Below, in pieces: positions 1 through 9,490 of a stretch of 64,000 bases of DNA. Source of the DNA: Candidatus Pantoea soli (GTDB taxonomy: Bacteria > Pseudomonadota > Gammaproteobacteria > Enterobacterales > Enterobacteriaceae); contig NZ_CP032702.1 in the NCBI RefSeq assembly GCF_007833795.1, positions 3,534,001-3,598,000 on the forward strand, in the 5' to 3' direction. Each line of letters begins with the position of its first letter. Position 1 is the first letter of the stretch. Position numbers and translations under genes: made by a program. Below the pieces are notes generated by a model. The model had not been told where the DNA came from and searched no databases. It worked only from the letters and a program-made list of their open reading frames with translations.

Positions 1-776
1 ACCGCGGCCATGCGCGAAAACAGCGAAATCTCTTCGCCTTTCAGGCCATGCGGATAACCGCTGCCATCAAATTTTTCATGATGATGCAGCGCCATATCCA
101 CCAGATCCTCGCCGGCCTCAGCATCCATCAGCAACTGCGCGCCGATAATCGGGTGCTCACGCATAATGATAAATTCCTCATCGCTGAGTTGCGTGGGCTT
201 ATTAAGGATGCTGAGCGGCACCGCGGCTTTGCCCACGTCATGCAGCAGTCCGCCCATACCTACCCGTCGCAGCTGGTGCTCATCCAGGCCCATTTTCTTC
301 CCCAGCGAAATCATCAGGCCGCACACGGCCATAGAGTGCAGATAGGTGTAATCATCGTGGTTTTTCAGCCGCGCTACGCTAAGCAGCGCGGTGGGCGCGC
401 GGGTAATGGAGCCGGCAATCTCATCCACCAGCTCCAGCATAAACCCCAGATCCAGCCCCCGGCCCATGCGCGCCTCATTAAACATGGCCAGCACCTGTGG
501 CTTGCCCTGATTAAAGATGGTTTGCGCCTGATCCAGCTCCTGAAAAAAGGGCGTTCTGGCTATGTCTTTTTGCACGACCGGCGGCACCGGCAACGGCACC
601 GATTTATCCGGATCGATCCAGACCTGCTGAATCCCTTCATGGCGGATTTGGGCGATCTGTCGTGTGTCAGTGATCAGCATCTGGTTGCGAATGCCTTTGT
701 CTTTTAACCACCAAACCTCAAGTTTGTGGATAAACATTCCCTGGCGCAGTTCGTCAACGGAAATCAGCTTTATCAC
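1..776 (-). CDS. HD-GYP domain cyclic-di-GMP phosphodiesterase, C-terminus beyond the window
   Basis: This gene enters from the left edge, so its C-terminus is missing. It starts at a GTG (774-776) with the strong ribosome site AGGAGG just upstream. About 100 N-terminal residues (beginning IKLISVDELRQGMFIHKL) match the domain that often precedes HD-GYP modules (DUF3391 type). An HD-GYP core follows, with visible metal-binding motifs HDVGK and HHHEKFDGSGYP. Proteins of this family hydrolyse cyclic di-GMP in the cytoplasm and so favour motility over biofilm. No membrane segment is visible. The family call is firm; the signal and physiological role are unknown. Confidence 0.88.
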   Translation of the reverse strand, partial: MIKLISVDELRQGMFIHKLEVWWLKDKGIRNQMLITDTRQIAQIRHEGIQQVWIDPDKSVPLPVPPVVQKDIARTPFFQELDQAQTIFNQGKPQVLAMFNEARMGRGLDLGFMLELVDEIAGSITRAPTALLSVARLKNHDDYTYLHSMAVCGLMISLGKKMGLDEHQLRRVGMGGLLHDVGKAAVPLSILNKPTQLSDEEFIIMREHPIIGAQLLMDAEAGEDLVDMALHHHEKFDGSGYPHGLKGEEISLFSRMAA

Positions 777-952
777 GATATCCCTCCTTAATATCTGTGG
801 AAGATAAGAAGGGATATCGGCATTTGTGCAAAAAATCTTCAGGGTAAAATCGTGCGTCAGCTGCGCGTCTGCTGCGTAAAGTGTGCAGGCCGGCCGCCAT
901 GCAACGCGCTTTCTTGCCGGCCTCACGGCAGCGGCGGTTTTTTATCAATGCC

Positions 953-2347
953 TTAAACCGCTTTCACCCCCTGCGCGGCGGCGGCTTGCGCCGGCGAGCC
1001 GGCAGCGGGGATCTGCGTATCCCCGACGCGCTGAATCGGACCCATCACCAGCAGGAACAGCAGCGCGGCGATAACACAGTGCGCCGCCACAAACGCCAGC
1101 CCGATACTGTAGCTGCCGGTCAGGCCCACAATCACGCCAAACAGCAGCGGAGTAATAAAGCCTGCCATGTTGCCAATGCCGTTGAAAATCGCGCCCGCCA
1201 GGCCAATCGCCTCTTTTGGCGCGGTGTCGCTGACCAGCGTCCAGGTTCCGGCCCCGGCCGCAATGCCTTTGCCAAAAAAGGCAAACGACATGATGGCAAT
1301 GATCCCGGCGTTAGTCGGAATGACCGCCGCCAGCACCAGCGAAGCGGCCATCAGCATGCCGGCGATATAGGGCGCTTTGCGCGCCCATGAGAGGCTCCAG
1401 CCGCGCGCCAGCAGCATGTCAGAAAGATAACCGCCGCTGATGCCGCCAAGAAAGCCAAACAGCGCCGGTGCGATGGTGGCAAAACCGGCTTCCATGATGT
1501 TCATTCCGCGGGCCTGTACCAGATAAATCGGGAACCAGGTGATAAAGAAGTAGCTCAGGGCGATGATGCAATACTGGCCGAGGTAGGCGCACCACAGCAT
1601 GCGATTGCTGAGCAGCAGCCTGAACAGGGCTTTGCTGATCGGCGGGCGGGCTTTCAGGGTCTGCGCTGCGTCAATGTCCACCAGCGCACCTCCCTGTTCG
1701 ATATAGCGCAGTTCGCTGGCGGAGACGTGCGGATGCTGTTTCGGGCTGCGCATATACCAGGCCCAGACAAACACCGCCAGCACGCCAATGGCGCCCAGCA
1801 CAAAGAAGGGCCACTCCCAGCCGTAGCGCGTCACCAGCCAGCCGGAAAGCGGCGAGAAGATCGCCACGGCAAAATACTGCGCCGAGGCAAACAGCGCCGA
1901 GGCGCGTCCGCGTTCTGCGCCGGGAAACCACATAATCACTGCGCGCGCATTGGCGGGAAAGCTGGGGGCTTCAATCAGCCCCAGCGCAAAGCGCAGCACG
2001 AACATCAGGGTCAGGGCGATCGTCACATCGCGGGAAAACTCGCCCACAAAACCCATCAGCAGCGTAGACAGCGACCACAGCGCCAGCGTCACGCCATAGA
2101 CCTTTTTGGTACCGAAGCGATCGAGAAACAGGCCGCCGGGGATCTGGCCGATCACATAAGCCCAGCTGAACGCCGAAAGGATCAGACCAAGCTGGATCGT
2201 GGAGAGACCAAACTCCGCTTTGATCGCCGATCCGGAGATCGACAGGATCGAGCGGTCGGCATACGCCACGACGGAAAGAAACAGAATCAGGCAGAGGATC
2301 CAGATACGCACATGGCTGTTCTGGCTGCGGTTTTGTACTGGCAACAT
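953..2347 (-). CDS. MFS transporter, anion:cation symporter (sugar acid) type
   Basis: The 464-residue protein has about 12 hydrophobic segments and the motif DRFGTKK after the second one, typical of the major facilitator superfamily. The opening (RIWILCLILFLSVVAYADRS) resembles the ACS family that carries hexuronates, galactonate or glucarate with protons across the inner membrane. An AGGA lies about nine bases before the ATG. It stands alone: no catabolic gene is next to it, and the neighbour on the right is a divergent orphan binding protein. The substrate cannot be told from sequence. Confidence 0.85.
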   Translation of the reverse strand: MLPVQNRSQNSHVRIWILCLILFLSVVAYADRSILSISGSAIKAEFGLSTIQLGLILSAFSWAYVIGQIPGGLFLDRFGTKKVYGVTLALWSLSTLLMGFVGEFSRDVTIALTLMFVLRFALGLIEAPSFPANARAVIMWFPGAERGRASALFASAQYFAVAIFSPLSGWLVTRYGWEWPFFVLGAIGVLAVFVWAWYMRSPKQHPHVSASELRYIEQGGALVDIDAAQTLKARPPISKALFRLLLSNRMLWCAYLGQYCIIALSYFFITWFPIYLVQARGMNIMEAGFATIAPALFGFLGGISGGYLSDMLLARGWSLSWARKAPYIAGMLMAASLVLAAVIPTNAGIIAIMSFAFFGKGIAAGAGTWTLVSDTAPKEAIGLAGAIFNGIGNMAGFITPLLFGVIVGLTGSYSIGLAFVAAHCVIAALLFLLVMGPIQRVGDTQIPAAGSPAQAAAAQGVKAV

Positions 2348-2784
2348 AGGCTGAATTCCTTGAAAGAGGGGGCATCCTGCCCCGAAGCGACGATGTTCAG
2401 GAATACCGCTCAGATTTCACTGTTCAGCAACTATAGGAAGCCAGATACGCAGCGGTCATTGTGCGATTGGTGGAATTGACGGGTAAAAAACCGCGCGTTT
2501 TTCGTCACCGCCACAAACACAGGTGCGGTAGTGCACAAATCATTCACCCGGCGCTGGCCTGTTCACCAGAGTGTGCGCCAGCGCTGAGAAAATCGCCTGC
2601 ACTCTCGCTATGAGCAGGCGGAACCAGCGCGGCTTATCGCGCAAAGTGTGCGCGTGACAGCAAAATCTTCGCCGGCAAATTGTCACCGCGGGCACACCTT
2701 CGTAGGCTGCAAATGATTTCATTGATCCAGTTAAGCGGATAATGAAATTTATATTCTAACCATAACCTCACTCTGGAGTCGGCA
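2348..2784. other. 437-bp divergent intergenic region
   Basis: This gap separates the MFS gene (leftward) from the binding-protein gene (rightward). No convincing coding region is present. The last 100 bases turn AT-rich and include GATAAT and TATATT boxes, either of which could be the -10 element of the binding-protein promoter. No well-spaced -35 partner was clear. Confidence 0.4.
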
Positions 2785-3699
2785 ATGAAAACCCTCAAAA
2801 CCCTGCTGCTGCTCGGCCTGCTGGCCACCTCTGCCTCTGCACTGGCAGAAAAGATAGGTGTGTCGATGGCCTATTTCGACCAGAACTTTTTAACCATCAT
2901 TCGTCATGCGATCGCCAAAGAAGCCAGTACGCGCGGGCTCGATGCACAGTTTGAAGATGCCCGGGGCGATGTCGGCCGCCAGACCGATCAAGTGCAGAGT
3001 TTTATCAGCGCCGGTGTGGACGCCATCATTGTGGATCCGGTGGATTCCGCCAGCACGCCGCAGCTGACGCGGCTGGCGCAGCAGGCGAACATCCCGCTGG
3101 TGTATGTCAACCGCACGCCGGGAGATAAAACCCTGCCGCCGGGCGTGGTTTTTGTCGGCTCCGATGAGCGGGAATCCGGCACGCTGCAGATGGAAGCGCT
3201 GGCAAAAATGGCCGGTTACAAAGGCAACGTGGCGATCATGATCGGTAATCTGACGGATGCCGGTGCGCTGCAGCGCACAAAAGATGTTGAGCAGGTGGTG
3301 GCGAAATATCCGGGCATGAAAGTGGTGCAGAAGCAGCCAGCCAACTATGCGCGTAATGAAGGTATGGATTTAATGCTGAACTGGCTTGGCAATGGCGAAG
3401 CCATTGATATTGTGGCGGCTAACAATGATGAAATGGCAATTGGCGCCGCCATGGCCCTGGCCAAAAACCCTAAAAAAGTGCTCATCGGCGGCATTGACGC
3501 CACGCCGGATGGCCTGAAAGCGCTGGCGCAGGACAACATCCAGGTCACGGTGTTTCAGGATGCCGTCGGACAGGGAAAAACGGCGGTTGCGGTGGCGCAA
3601 AAGCTGATGAAGGGTGAGAGAGTGGATGCGCACGTCTGGATCCCGTTTGAACTGGTCACGCGGGAGAATATGCAGAAGTATGCCGGCAAAGGGCTGTAA
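2785..3699 (+). CDS. Periplasmic sugar-binding protein, ribose/LacI-like, orphan
   Basis: The 304-residue protein starts with a clear signal peptide (basic MKTLK, a leucine-rich core, ALA cleavage site near residue 22). The mature part has the type I periplasmic binding fold of ribose/galactose/inositol binding proteins: GADAIIVDPVD-like and ANNDEMAIGAAMA segments and IGGIDATPDG near the hinge. The ribosome site is CTGGAG. Such proteins deliver a sugar to an ABC importer, but no ATPase or permease gene is adjacent, so it must either serve a transporter encoded elsewhere or act in sensing. The ligand is unknown. Confidence 0.88.
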   Translation: MKTLKTLLLLGLLATSASALAEKIGVSMAYFDQNFLTIIRHAIAKEASTRGLDAQFEDARGDVGRQTDQVQSFISAGVDAIIVDPVDSASTPQLTRLAQQANIPLVYVNRTPGDKTLPPGVVFVGSDERESGTLQMEALAKMAGYKGNVAIMIGNLTDAGALQRTKDVEQVVAKYPGMKVVQKQPANYARNEGMDLMLNWLGNGEAIDIVAANNDEMAIGAAMALAKNPKKVLIGGIDATPDGLKALAQDNIQVTVFQDAVGQGKTAVAVAQKLMKGERVDAHVWIPFELVTRENMQKYAGKGL

Positions 3700-3817
3700 G
3701 CTGGCCGTGGCCAGTATGGCGTGACGCCGGGCGGCCGCACAGCGGCCTTGTCCTCGCGTCATCCGCCTGCCGCAGGGCGGCCAGTCTTTGCGCCGTCCTG
3801 CTTCTCCGATCGGCTGT

Positions 3818-4312
3818 TCAGTCCCGCAGCTTCGCCATCACCACGATGTCGTGGTATTCACCCTCGCGCAGGCAGGCTTTGCGCTTCACGCCCTCCTGTT
3901 CAAAGCCGAGGCGCTGATACAGGCTGCGCGCACGCGTATTATCGTGGAACACTTCCAGCTCAACGCGCACGATGCCAAGCCAGTTAAACGCGTAATCCAG
4001 TCCGGTACGGATCAGCTGTTCGCCGATGCCGCGTCCGCTGAAAGCGGGATCGACGCTGATGCCAAAGCTCAGGCAGTGCCGGGTGCGCGGGCGCTGCTCG
4101 GTGAATAGCGTCAGCTCGCCCACCATCTGCCCGTCAATTTCAGCCACAAAGCCGATGTAGCCTTCGCTCTCCATGCGCTCAAATTTTTTCTGCCAGGTCG
4201 CCACGCTGGGAAACGGCAATTGCGTGGTCCAGCGATACACCTCAGGATGGCTGTAGAGGCGCTGATAAGCGGCGGCATCGCCCGGTTCACGACCGCGAAT
4301 CTTCAATTCCAT
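3818..4312 (-). CDS. GNAT N-acetyltransferase, YhhY-like
   Basis: The 164-residue protein shows the GNAT fold: an N-terminal region with HPEVYRWTTQLPFPS, a central beta strand (VGELTLF), and the acetyl-CoA-binding loop VDPAFSGRGIGEQLIRTGLDY followed by VELEVFHDNTRARSLYQRLGF. The pattern HPEVY...LPFPS and FGISVD resembles E. coli YhhY, which acetylates certain amino acids. It is divergent from the ABC exporter gene. The family is firm; orthology with YhhY is only an impression. Confidence 0.85.
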   Translation of the reverse strand: MELKIRGREPGDAAAYQRLYSHPEVYRWTTQLPFPSVATWQKKFERMESEGYIGFVAEIDGQMVGELTLFTEQRPRTRHCLSFGISVDPAFSGRGIGEQLIRTGLDYAFNWLGIVRVELEVFHDNTRARSLYQRLGFEQEGVKRKACLREGEYHDIVVMAKLRD

Positions 4313-4375
4313 ATCGGTATTCCCTGTTCAGTTGCACTAAGCTGTTAACTCTTACCGAACGGAAAGAGTGACCCT

Positions 4376-6208
4376 ATGTTGTATCGTCGTTTTGAACGTT
4401 TTATCAATATTTTTCAGGATGCTCCTACGGATTCGCCGCCGACCCGCGTCGGGCCGTTTTACCTCTATTATCTGCGTCAGGTCTGGCCAAGCTTTGTTGC
4501 GCTGCTGATTGTTGGCCTTGCTCAGGCGCTGATAGAAGTGGCGCTGTTCAGCTATCTCAGCCGCATTATCGATCTGGTAAACCATGCCACACCCGCCACG
4601 CTGTTCAGCGCCCACTGGCCGACGCTGCTGTGGATGGCTGCAGTGGCACTGATTTTGCGCCCGGTGGTGATTGCGCTGCACGATATGCTGGTGCATCAAA
4701 GCATCAACCCCGGCATGACCAGTATGATCCGCTGGCAGCACCACAACTACGTCCTGCGCCAGAGCCTGAACTTTTTCCAGAATGATTTTGCCGGGCGCAT
4801 TGCGCAGCGCATTATGCAGACCGGGAACTCACTGCGTGATTCGGCGGTGCAGCTGGTAGACGCGATCTGGCACGTGGTGATTTATGCCGTCACCTCACTG
4901 GTGCTGTTTGCCGAAGCCGACTGGCGGCTGATGATCCCGCTGATCATCTGGATCGTCGCCTACAGCCTGTCGCTGCGTTTCTTTGTGCCGCGCGTGAAGC
5001 AGCGCTCGGTGGTCTCGTCTGAGGCCCGCTCAAAGCTCATGGGCACCATCGTGGATGGCTACACCAACATTGCCACCCTGAAGCTGTTTGCGCATAACGA
5101 CCTGGAGCAGCGCTACGCGCGCGAAGCCCTTCAGGAGCAGACCAGCAAAACCCAGCACGCCAGCCGCATGGTCACCAGCATGGATATCACGCTCTCCACG
5201 CTGAACGGCCTGCTGATTGTCAGCACCTCCGGCCTGGCGCTGTGGCTGTGGAGCCAGTCGCTGATCAGCGTCGGGGCCATTGCGCTGGCCACCGGTCTGG
5301 TGATTCGCCTGGTAAATATGTCCGGCTGGATCATGTGGGTGGTGAACGGCATCTTCGAAAACATTGGCATGGTGCAGGATGGCCTGAGCACCATTGCACA
5401 GCCGCTCAGCGTGCAGGATGCGCCCGCCGCGAAGCAACTGCAGGTGACGCGCGGCCAGATCCGCTTTGAAGACGTGCGCTTTGATTACGGCGGCAGCCGT
5501 CAGGTGATCAATCGTCTGAACCTGACCATTAAACCCGGTGAGAAAATCGGCCTGATTGGCCCGTCCGGTGCGGGAAAATCCACGCTGGTGAACCTGCTGC
5601 TGCGGCTGTACGACATCAACAGCGGACGCATCATCATTGACGATCAGAACATTGCTGACGTGACGCAGGCCAGCCTGCGCGGCCAGATTGGTATGATCAC
5701 GCAGGACACCTCGCTGCTGCACCGCTCCATTCGCGAGAACCTGCTGTATGGCCGTCCGGATGCGACTGAGGCAGAGCTGCAGGCAGCGATAGTCCGTGCG
5801 CGTGCCGATGAGTTTATTCCGCTGCTTTCTGATCCGCAGGGCCGCACGGGGCTGGATGCGCACGTTGGCGAGCGCGGCGTGAAGCTCTCCGGCGGCCAGC
5901 GCCAGCGTATCGCCATTGCCCGCGTCCTGCTGAAAGACGCGCCGATTCTGATCATGGATGAAGCCACCTCCGCGCTGGATTCCGAAGTGGAAGCCGCCAT
6001 TCAGGAGAGTCTGGAAACGCTGATGCAGGGAAAAACGGTAATTGCCATTGCACACCGCCTCTCTACCATCGCGAAAATGGATCGGCTGGTGGTACTGGAG
6101 AAAGGGCAGATTGTCGAAATGGGCAATCACCGCGAACTGCTGGCACACGGCGGCTTGTATGCCCGTTTGTGGCAGCACCAGACCGGCGGGTTTGTCGGCG
6201 CGGATTAA
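4376..6208 (+). CDS. ABC exporter half-transporter (membrane plus ATPase domains fused)
   Basis: The 610-residue protein has a transmembrane domain with about six helices in residues 30-330 and a nucleotide-binding domain in the last 250. Walker A (GPSGAGKST, about residue 396), the signature LSGGQ (about 503) and Walker B (ILIMDEATSALD, about 523-534) are intact, followed by the switch histidine in AHRLST. This is the MsbA/multidrug class that works as a dimer in the inner membrane and exports lipids, drugs or peptides. It overlaps the convergent downstream gene by four bases. The cargo is unknown. Confidence 0.92.
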   Translation: MLYRRFERFINIFQDAPTDSPPTRVGPFYLYYLRQVWPSFVALLIVGLAQALIEVALFSYLSRIIDLVNHATPATLFSAHWPTLLWMAAVALILRPVVIALHDMLVHQSINPGMTSMIRWQHHNYVLRQSLNFFQNDFAGRIAQRIMQTGNSLRDSAVQLVDAIWHVVIYAVTSLVLFAEADWRLMIPLIIWIVAYSLSLRFFVPRVKQRSVVSSEARSKLMGTIVDGYTNIATLKLFAHNDLEQRYAREALQEQTSKTQHASRMVTSMDITLSTLNGLLIVSTSGLALWLWSQSLISVGAIALATGLVIRLVNMSGWIMWVVNGIFENIGMVQDGLSTIAQPLSVQDAPAAKQLQVTRGQIRFEDVRFDYGGSRQVINRLNLTIKPGEKIGLIGPSGAGKSTLVNLLLRLYDINSGRIIIDDQNIADVTQASLRGQIGMITQDTSLLHRSIRENLLYGRPDATEAELQAAIVRARADEFIPLLSDPQGRTGLDAHVGERGVKLSGGQRQRIAIARVLLKDAPILIMDEATSALDSEVEAAIQESLETLMQGKTVIAIAHRLSTIAKMDRLVVLEKGQIVEMGNHRELLAHGGLYARLWQHQTGGFVGAD

Positions 6209-7329
6209 TCACCGCGTCGGTACGGCAGTGATGCGCGCGCTTCATCGGCCCAGGCGCGCACGCCCGCCCGCTCCTGCTGCAGAAAATCAGCTACCGCAGC
6301 CCGCAACCCTTCGTGGCACAGGTAGTGCCACGAGTGAGTAAGCCGGGGTTCAAAACCGCGCACCAGCTTATGCTCACCCTGTGCGCCAGCGTCGAAGCGC
6401 TGCAGGCCTTCGGCAATGGCAAACGCCATCCCCTGATAAAAACAGGTTTCAAAGTGCAGCCGATCAAACTCAGCCAGACAGCCCCAGTAGCGCCCGTAGA
6501 GCGTTGTGCTGTCGCGCAGGTAAAACGCCATCGCGGCGGGTTGCCCCTGCAGGCTGGCAATCACCACGCGAATGGCATGCGGCATCCGCGCCGCCAGCAG
6601 ACTGAAAAAGTCGCGCGTCAGATAAGGATGCTGACCACGCACCGCATAGGTGCTGGCATAGCAGGTATACACAAAATCCCACTGATCCTCACGCAGCGCA
6701 TCACCGCGATACCAGTCAAAGGTAAAGCCGCTGCCCGTCACCTGTTCGCGCTCTTTACGTAACTGTTTGCGTTTGCGCGACATCAGACTATCGAGGAAAT
6801 CCTGAAAATCACGATAGCCGCGATTGTGCCAGTGATACTGCACGCCCAGCCGTGCCAGCCAGTCCGGCTGCTGTTGCAGCAGGTCGTTATCCTGCGGCGT
6901 GGTGAAGTTGATATGCGCACCGCTCAGGCCGTGCTGCCCTAACGCCTCCGGCAGGGCGGCCAGCAGCGCAGCGGCGGCTTCTGCGCTCCCCAGCAGTCGC
7001 GCGCCGGTGACCGGGCTGAACGGGATCGCACCAAGCCACTTGGGGTAATAAGCAATGCCTGCACGCTGGCAGGCATCGGCCCAGGCATGATCAAACACAT
7101 ACTCGCCCCAGGAGTTGCGCTTGCGATAGCCCGGCAGCGCAGCGCGCAGGCGGCCATTTTCCCGCCACAGCAGATGGTCTGGCTGCCAGCCATTTTCTGC
7201 GCGTACGCTGCCGCTCTCTTCCAGCGTCAGCAGAAAGGCGTGCCGCAGAAACGGCTGATCGTCAGGTAACAGGGCATCCCATTCAGCGGCGGCGATCTCC
7301 GCCAGGGAGGACAGATGAAACAAAGACAT
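6205..7329 (-). CDS. FemAB-like GNAT-fold protein (DUF482/COG3146 type)
   Basis: The 374-residue protein resembles the DUF482 family, annotated as possible peptidoglycan-related transferases with a GNAT/FemAB fold. Typical stretches are FLRHAFLLTLEESGSV near the start, YPKWLGAIPFSPVTGARLL in the middle, a basic SLMSRKRKQLRKERE segment, and the C-terminal ARLTHSWHYL-like end (seen here as RLTHSWHYLCHEGL). No signal peptide is present. It converges with the ABC exporter gene with a four-base overlap. The enzymatic reaction has not been settled for this family. Confidence 0.82.
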   Translation of the reverse strand: MSLFHLSSLAEIAAAEWDALLPDDQPFLRHAFLLTLEESGSVRAENGWQPDHLLWRENGRLRAALPGYRKRNSWGEYVFDHAWADACQRAGIAYYPKWLGAIPFSPVTGARLLGSAEAAAALLAALPEALGQHGLSGAHINFTTPQDNDLLQQQPDWLARLGVQYHWHNRGYRDFQDFLDSLMSRKRKQLRKEREQVTGSGFTFDWYRGDALREDQWDFVYTCYASTYAVRGQHPYLTRDFFSLLAARMPHAIRVVIASLQGQPAAMAFYLRDSTTLYGRYWGCLAEFDRLHFETCFYQGMAFAIAEGLQRFDAGAQGEHKLVRGFEPRLTHSWHYLCHEGLRAAVADFLQQERAGVRAWADEARASLPYRRGD

Positions 7330-7539
7330 GCAGGGCTCCCGGCCAGCTTAAAAGCGAACATTCAGTTCAGCAGGTTTTTCTGCGGGAGGAAAGGCGCGCC
7401 GCACTGAATGTTTGTGCGCCCCCGCGCTGTCGTGTGGCCCGTGCAGGCCGGCGTACCGCAGCGGCATCGCCCCCTGCTCGCGCTGTCAGCCAGACCAGAC
7501 GATGACGTATACTCAGCGTTTTCACCCTCAGGAACGGCC

Positions 7540-8439
7540 ATGGATCGTCTGGATTGTGACCGCATGTTTGTCGCGGTACTGGAAATCGGCAGCTTTGCCG
7601 GCGCCGCAGTGCGGCTCGGCACCAGCAGCAGCCAGGCCTCAAAGCTGGTATCGCGGCTGGAACAGCAGCTGGGTGTGCAGCTGTTCAGGCGCAGCACGCG
7701 CGCGCTCTCACCCACCGAAGTCGGCCGCGCCTACTACGCCCGGGTTAAGCCGCTGCTGGAGGCGTTTGACACGCTGGATGCCAGCGTGCGCGACAGCGCG
7801 ACCACGCCGACCGGCCGCCTGAAAATCAGCGCGCCCGGGACATTTGGCACCGCCGTACTGGCCGGCGTACTGGTGGGCTTTGCCCGTCTGTATCCGCTGA
7901 TCGAACTGGACGTCAATTTCTCCGATCGTGCGGTCAACATCGTGGATGAAGGGTTCGACATGGCAATACGCATTGGCAAACTGGATGACAGCAGCCTGAT
8001 TGCCCGCCGGCTCGGCGATGTGCCGGTTCGCGTGGCGGCTTCGCCTGCCTATCTGCTGCAGCATGGTACACCGCAGCACTGGCGCGATCTGGCGGCTCAC
8101 GCGTGCATCAGCGATACCAACTTCCGCGATCCGTGGCACTGGCCGTTTGTGACCTCCTGCGGTGAGCCTGTCGCCATGCCGATCCGCGGCCGCCTCTGTT
8201 TCTCTAATACCGAAGCCTGTCTGCAGGCCGCGCTGGCCGGTCTGGGTATCGCGCGGCTGCCGGGTTTTATTGCCGCTCCCGCGCTGCAGCGTGGCGACAT
8301 GATTGCGCTGCTGGAGGCGTTTGCCGCCCCACCGCTGGGCCTGTTTGCGCTCTATCCGCCTGCCCGCCATCTGGCGCAGAAAACCCGCCTGCTGATCGAT
8401 TATCTCGCTGATTACTTCCGCCAGCATCCGCCGGGCTGA
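7540..8439 (+). CDS. LysR-family transcriptional regulator
   Basis: The 299-residue protein starts at ATG 7540, which begins the conserved MDRLDCDRMFVAV helix; a longer reading frame upstream has no family similarity. The N-terminal winged helix (SFAGAAVRLGTSSSQASKLVSRLEQQLGVQLFRR) is of LysR type and the remainder is the two-lobed effector-binding domain. It lies 98 bp upstream of a glutathione transferase gene on the same strand, a possible target. An imperfect inverted repeat overlaps its stop codon. The effector is unknown. Confidence 0.9.
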   Translation: MDRLDCDRMFVAVLEIGSFAGAAVRLGTSSSQASKLVSRLEQQLGVQLFRRSTRALSPTEVGRAYYARVKPLLEAFDTLDASVRDSATTPTGRLKISAPGTFGTAVLAGVLVGFARLYPLIELDVNFSDRAVNIVDEGFDMAIRIGKLDDSSLIARRLGDVPVRVAASPAYLLQHGTPQHWRDLAAHACISDTNFRDPWHWPFVTSCGEPVAMPIRGRLCFSNTEACLQAALAGLGIARLPGFIAAPALQRGDMIALLEAFAAPPLGLFALYPPARHLAQKTRLLIDYLADYFRQHPPG

Positions 8440-8462
8440 TTCTTTCCATTTCGGAAGGAATC
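8438..8462. repeat. Inverted repeat at the end of the LysR gene
   Basis: Arms GATTCTTTCC (8438-8447) and GGAAGGAATC (8453-8462) pair at nine of ten positions around a five-base loop. It could be a weak terminator without a T run, or an operator ahead of the next gene. Confidence 0.4.
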
Positions 8463-8537
8463 AAACGCGGTTTACCGGGATTATCAGCGCACCGCCTGCA
8501 CGTTAGGATCCTGCTTTTCATCAGAAGGGGCAGAGCA

Positions 8538-9479
8538 ATGCTGGTAAACGGAAAATGGAGCGCGGAGTGGCATCCGGTACAGGCCACCGATCAACAGGGC
8601 GGCTTTGTCCGTCAGACATCACAGTTCCGTCACTGGATTGCTGCGGACGGCTCCGGTGATTTCCCTGCCGAGCCGGACCGCTACCATCTGTACGTTGCCC
8701 TGATCTGTCCGTGGGCCTCGCGCACGCTGCTGGCGCGCAGCCTGAAAGGGCTGGAAAACGTGGTCAGCGTTTCCGTGGTGGAACCGCAGCTGGGTGCGCA
8801 GGGCTGGCGCTTCGGCGACTATCCGGGTGCCGATCGCGACTGGCTCAACAAGGCCGAGTACCTGCATGAGCTTTATACCCGCGCTGCGGCGGATTTCACC
8901 GGGCGTGCCACGGTGCCGGTACTGTGGGATAAAAAGACCCACACCATCGTGAATAATGAATCAGCAGATATTCTGCGCATGTTCAACAGCGGGTTTGGCG
9001 ATCTGGCGGACGATCGCCTCGATCTTTATCCGGACGATCTGCGCGCGGAGATCGATCGGCTGAATGACGCGATCTACCCCCGTCTCAACAACGGTGTCTA
9101 CCGCACCGGTTTTGCCACCACGCAGGCCAGCTATCAGCAGGCTTTTCAGGATGTGTTCAGCCAGCTGGACGAACTGGAAGCGCTGCTGAAAGATGGCCGC
9201 ACCTTCCTGCTGGGCGAGCGCCTGACCGAAGCGGATATCCGGCTGTTTGTCACGCTGGTACGCTTTGACGCTGCCTATCATGGCCTGTTCAAATGTAATC
9301 TGCGCCGTCTGCGCGACTACCCGCTGCTTGATCGCTACCTGAAAAGTATGCTGGCGGTATCCGGCGTACGGCAGACAGTTAACCTCGACCATATCAAACA
9401 GGGCTATTATTCGATTAAGGCACTCAACCCGAATGGGATCGTGCCGGCGGGCCCGGATATGGCGGATTACGGATTATAA
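8538..9479 (+). CDS. yqjG: Glutathionyl-hydroquinone reductase (xi-class glutathione transferase)
   Basis: The 313-residue protein has the layout of E. coli YqjG and yeast ECM4: an extended N-terminal loop, a thioredoxin fold with the catalytic cysteine in LICPWASR (Cys57), the VPVLWDKKTHTIVNNESADILRM segment that binds glutathione, and an all-helical C-terminal domain ending in a conserved GYYSIKALNPNGIVP stretch. These enzymes reduce glutathionyl-hydroquinones with glutathione in the cytoplasm. It is followed after 11 bp by an esterase gene, suggesting one transcript. Assignment to the class is firm; the symbol follows the E. coli name. Confidence 0.9.
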   Translation: MLVNGKWSAEWHPVQATDQQGGFVRQTSQFRHWIAADGSGDFPAEPDRYHLYVALICPWASRTLLARSLKGLENVVSVSVVEPQLGAQGWRFGDYPGADRDWLNKAEYLHELYTRAAADFTGRATVPVLWDKKTHTIVNNESADILRMFNSGFGDLADDRLDLYPDDLRAEIDRLNDAIYPRLNNGVYRTGFATTQASYQQAFQDVFSQLDELEALLKDGRTFLLGERLTEADIRLFVTLVRFDAAYHGLFKCNLRRLRDYPLLDRYLKSMLAVSGVRQTVNLDHIKQGYYSIKALNPNGIVPAGPDMADYGL

Positions 9480-9490
9480 GGAAAAGCAGG

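Noticed and set aside
48-707. A 219-codon plus-strand frame at the left edge.
   Set aside because: The opposite strand encodes a clear HD-GYP protein over the same bases.
5030-6178. A 382-codon minus-strand frame inside the ABC exporter gene.
   Set aside because: Glutamine- and histidine-rich shadow of the ABC ATPase domain, without family features.
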